Assembly (NCBI RefSeq): GCF_024138715.1
Contig: NZ_CP092074.1
Location: 1,178,001-1,242,000, forward strand
Length of the DNA stretch: 64,000 nt
Reading direction: 5' to 3'
Source of the DNA: Emticicia sp. 21SJ11W-3
Lineage (GTDB): Bacteria > Bacteroidota > Bacteroidia > Cytophagales > Spirosomataceae
Positions within the stretch are counted from its first letter, which is position 1, and every line of letters begins with the position of its first letter. Positions 61,461 to 64,000 of this stretch are shown here, in pieces. A program made the translations under genes and the position numbers. The notes under the pieces were generated by a model. That model was not told the DNA's origin. It made no database searches and was given only the letters and a program-made list of their open reading frames with translations.

Positions 61461-62932
61461 ACCTTCTTTATCATCTCACCAACAATTTTAGCCGAGGAAA
61501 GCGCCAGTGGAATGCCTCCGCCCGGATGCACGCTACCACCTACAAAATATAGATTATTGATTTGCGATGAGAAGTTGGCATGGCGCAAAAACGCTGCAAA
61601 TTTATTGTTTGAACTATTGCCATACAATGCCCCCTGTACTGATGATGTTCTGAGTTCAATTGTCCGAGGGTCAAGCACCGATTCTGATTCAATCAGGGGT
61701 TCAATATCGGTTTTCAGGTTTCTGCTCAGCTTTTCTATCACGTTACGCCGGGCTTCTTCAATAATTTTATCCCAATCCTGCCCATCATTGGCAGGTGCAT
61801 TCAGCAAAATAAACCAGTTTTCGCATCCGGCGGGGGCATCATCTTTCTTGTATTTGGAGGTGATGTTCAGGTAGATAGTGGGGTCTCTGTAAATGATTTT
61901 TTTCTGAAACTGGTGCTCAAATTCAGTTTGGTAATCATCAGAAAAGAAAATGTTATGCAATCCTAGCTCATTAAATTCTTTTCTGATGCCCCAGTAAAAA
62001 ATGAGACCCGAACCACTTTTGGGCTGGCTAAGCAGTTTCTCCGGGTGTTTAGCATTGGGTAGTAGTTTTCTGTAAGTCGGGGTAACGTCCATATTGCTCA
62101 CGAGCACATCAAACATACGCAACTCTTCAGTATTATCTGTCTTTAACTTTAGTCCCATAGCCTTTTTATCTTTTACAAGAATTTCTTCTACTCGGCAGTT
62201 AAAATGAAACTGCACGCCCAGGTCTTTCGCCAAAGCTACCAGGCTTTCTGTTATGCCATACATACCATTTTTTGGGAAAAAAGCCCCGATGTTATACTCC
62301 AGATGCGGAATGATATTCATCGTTGCCGGTGTCTGGTATGGGTCAGACCCATTGTAGGTAGCGTAACGATTAAATAACTGAACGGCCTTGGATGTTGAAA
62401 AAAACTGCACGTTGGCATCGTTCATGGTATTAAAAATGCCCATTTTGGGCAGATTCAGATAGCCTCTTAAAGCCTTTGCGGAGGTCCAGGTTGATAACTT
62501 ATGGAGCGAGTCTTCAAGAAAAAGGCCGCTTAGCACTTCATACTTAAAGGCACTGTCTTTCAATGCCTTTGTTATTTTTGCTGCCGGTTCGCCCAATTGT
62601 TTTTCGGCCTCCCTGGCAAATGCAGAAGTGTCGGCAGGTACATTAAGTCTGGTGCCGTCTTCCCAGAAATACCGGCATACTTCCGGAAGGCGGATATACT
62701 CAAAATAATCGCCTGCCAATTTACCAGACAATTCAAATAACTCATCTACCAATTGAGGCATTGTAAATAAAGATGGCCCTGCATCAAACCTGTATGGGCC
62801 TTGCTCAAAGCTGCTTAGCTTACCACCGGGGTAGTCATTGGCCTCAAAAACTTCTACATCATAACCTTTGTTTTTCAGCCTGATAGCCGTGGCTATACCC
62901 CCGATACCGGCCCCAATAATACCTGCTTTCAT
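61457..62932 (-). CDS. crtI: Phytoene desaturase-type FAD oxidoreductase
   Basis: 491 aa from ATG at 62932. Dinucleotide-binding start KAGIIGAGIGGIATAIRLKNKGYDVEVFEANDYPGGKLSSF, MPQLVDELFELSGKL-type substrate domain, and the C-terminal FVGGSVHPGGGIPLALSSAKIVGEMI, which is the carotenoid desaturase signature. It likely adds double bonds to phytoene on the way to lycopene or to flexirubin-like or carotenoid pigments. crtB is not in this window. The frame is open upstream but the family start is at 62932. Convergent with the hydrolase gene, 4-bp overlap. Confidence 0.92.
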   Translation of the reverse strand: MKAGIIGAGIGGIATAIRLKNKGYDVEVFEANDYPGGKLSSFEQGPYRFDAGPSLFTMPQLVDELFELSGKLAGDYFEYIRLPEVCRYFWEDGTRLNVPADTSAFAREAEKQLGEPAAKITKALKDSAFKYEVLSGLFLEDSLHKLSTWTSAKALRGYLNLPKMGIFNTMNDANVQFFSTSKAVQLFNRYATYNGSDPYQTPATMNIIPHLEYNIGAFFPKNGMYGITESLVALAKDLGVQFHFNCRVEEILVKDKKAMGLKLKTDNTEELRMFDVLVSNMDVTPTYRKLLPNAKHPEKLLSQPKSGSGLIFYWGIRKEFNELGLHNIFFSDDYQTEFEHQFQKKIIYRDPTIYLNITSKYKKDDAPAGCENWFILLNAPANDGQDWDKIIEEARRNVIEKLSRNLKTDIEPLIESESVLDPRTIELRTSSVQGALYGNSSNNKFAAFLRHANFSSQINNLYFVGGSVHPGGGIPLALSSAKIVGEMIKKV

Positions 62933-63145
62933 TGATAGAATCTGTCTTTTTAGGATAGTAAAAAAATAACAAATGTGCCGCCGGATTGTTTGAAAATGTA
63001 AGCTGATGGCAGGGTACGACACCAACTATTAATCCAACTTTACCATAATTTCATAAGGGCTTTTGCTATTTTTTCACTATTTTGCGGCGTAAAATTAAAC
63101 AATTCGGATAGACTAAGTTATATTGGTTACCCTAATAAATCTGTA

Positions 63146-64000
63146 ATGGCAAAATTGTTAATTGTTGATGATGAAAAGAGTATTCGTGATGCCCTGAGAG
63201 ACATTCTTGAATATGAGCAATACGAGGTAGACGAGGCCAAAGATGGAGAAGAAGGGTTGGCGATGGTGTTAAAAACACATTATGATGTAGCCCTATGCGA
63301 TATAAAGATGCCCAAGCTCAATGGCCTTGATATGCTGCTGAAAGCCAAAGAAGAAGGCGTAATAACACAGTTTGTTATGATTTCGGCATTTGGTAATGTT
63401 GAAAACGCCGTTGAGGCCACCAAACGCGGAGCTTATGATTTTATAACCAAACCACCTGATTTAAACCGGTTGCTGATTACGGTTAGGAACGCCATAGAAA
63501 AGAGCAAAGACGTAGAGGTGATAAAAACGCTGAAAAGACGAATTTATAAAATAAATGAGATAGTTGGGGAGTCTGACCTGATTAAACGTGTAAAAGATAC
63601 CATAGACCGCGTAGCCCCTACCGAAGCCCGTGTGTTAATTACCGGGCCCAACGGCTCTGGTAAAGAGATGGTTGCCAAACAGATTCACGAGAAGAGTAAT
63701 CGCCGGAATCAGTCTTTGGTAGAGGTAAACTGTGCGGCTATTCCATCTGAGCTGATTGAGAGCGAACTCTTCGGGCATGAAAAAGGCGCTTTTACATCGG
63801 CCATCAAACAAAGAATAGGCAAGTTTGAACAGGCAGATAACGGTACGCTTTTTCTGGACGAGATTGGAGACATGAGTCTTTCTGCACAAGCTAAAGTACT
63901 TAGGGCTTTACAGGAAAATAAGATTACCCGTGTTGGCGGAGAAAAGGAAATAAAGGTGAATGTAAGGGTAATAGCAGCTACCAATAAAGATTTAAAAAAG
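63146..64000 (+). CDS. Sigma-54-dependent response regulator, NtrC family (partial)
   Basis: 285 aa visible, running off the right edge. N-terminal receiver ([19 protein letters not shown], phosphoacceptor Asp in [10 protein letters not shown], Lys in FITKPPD) followed by the AAA+ domain: Walker [17 protein letters not shown], the loop GAFTSAI where sigma-54 activators normally have GAFTGA, Walker [11 protein letters not shown], and [11 protein letters not shown] near the end. The DNA-binding domain must lie beyond 64000. No kinase gene is on this side. The Ser in GAFTSA is noteworthy. Confidence 0.93.
   Translation, partial: MAKLLIVDDEKSIRDALRDILEYEQYEVDEAKDGEEGLAMVLKTHYDVALCDIKMPKLNGLDMLLKAKEEGVITQFVMISAFGNVENAVEATKRGAYDFITKPPDLNRLLITVRNAIEKSKDVEVIKTLKRRIYKINEIVGESDLIKRVKDTIDRVAPTEARVLITGPNGSGKEMVAKQIHEKSNRRNQSLVEVNCAAIPSELIESELFGHEKGAFTSAIKQRIGKFEQADNGTLFLDEIGDMSLSAQAKVLRALQENKITRVGGEKEIKVNVRVIAATNKDLKK

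Overview
The window reads as chromosomal DNA of a free-living, aerobic to microaerobic member of the Bacteroidota, probably of the Cytophagales/Chitinophagales type. The family evidence is a DUF5916 outer-membrane protein, a TonB-dependent receptor, a cysteine-type CcmE, a secreted GH20 hexosaminidase, a PVC-type haem dehydrogenase and menaquinone-type isochorismate synthase. The promoter evidence is repeated exact matches to the Bacteroidota -7 box TAnnTTTG at sensible distances from start codons. TGA is used as a normal stop. There are no rRNA genes, CRISPR array, prophage or complete insertion sequence.

Layout. 1-6250: end of an EamA-type transporter, then a minus-strand block (secreted protein, iron alcohol dehydrogenase, YugP-like metallopeptidase, RfaE2, flippase-like membrane protein, PanD, exported esterase). 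6600-20000: DUF5916 protein plus lipoprotein, an Ala/Glu/Lys helical protein, isochorismate synthase, a secreted haem dehydrogenase/isomerase pair, an orphan PqqD-like protein, exported MsrB, an AraC regulator and a serine hydrolase. 20000-27400: a GroES-like protein, FeoAB, and a cytochrome c maturation operon (ccmB-ccmC-ccmD-ccmE-DCC) that carries an AT-rich two-gene insert, an ABC/OLD-like ATPase plus a small PD-(D/E)XK-like protein, between ccmC and ccmD. 27400-35700: UvrD/PcrA helicase, GH20 enzyme, a damaged tandem tRNA-Arg(CCU), an HxlR/NmrA divergent pair with three regularly spaced operators, and a VOC-EVE-MarR operon with its own operator.

35700-48800: cytochrome bd oxidase genes, with cydB broken by one in-frame TGA; a LytTR regulator whose receiver has Glu in place of the phosphoacceptor Asp, next to a TonB receptor; a DUF922 protein; an NTF2-like protein; a large hybrid histidine kinase; a TolB-like and an OmpA-like envelope protein. 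48900-53000: rsmA-mgtE-dtd and an aldehyde dehydrogenase. 53100-55100: azoreductase/HxlR pair sharing a perfect 40-bp palindrome, followed by a scar containing the tail of an FtsX-type permease and an IS630-like fragment. 55200-64000: methylmalonyl-CoA mutase, a TolC family protein, a small basic secreted protein, an aldose epimerase followed by facing octamer repeats, an alpha/beta hydrolase, a CrtI-type desaturase and the start of an NtrC-type regulator.

The best candidate for an undescribed system is the ATPase/nuclease-like pair inside the ccm operon: base composition unlike its neighbours, tight coupling between its two genes, no evident role in haem delivery, and an architecture like known ATPase-nuclease anti-phage modules. 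Function is inferred only. Second in interest are the cis-regulatory designs (HxlR triple operator, 40-bp palindrome, MarR operator around a -7 box, promoter inside a terminator loop) and the decaying loci (cydB, tRNA-Arg, FtsX tail).
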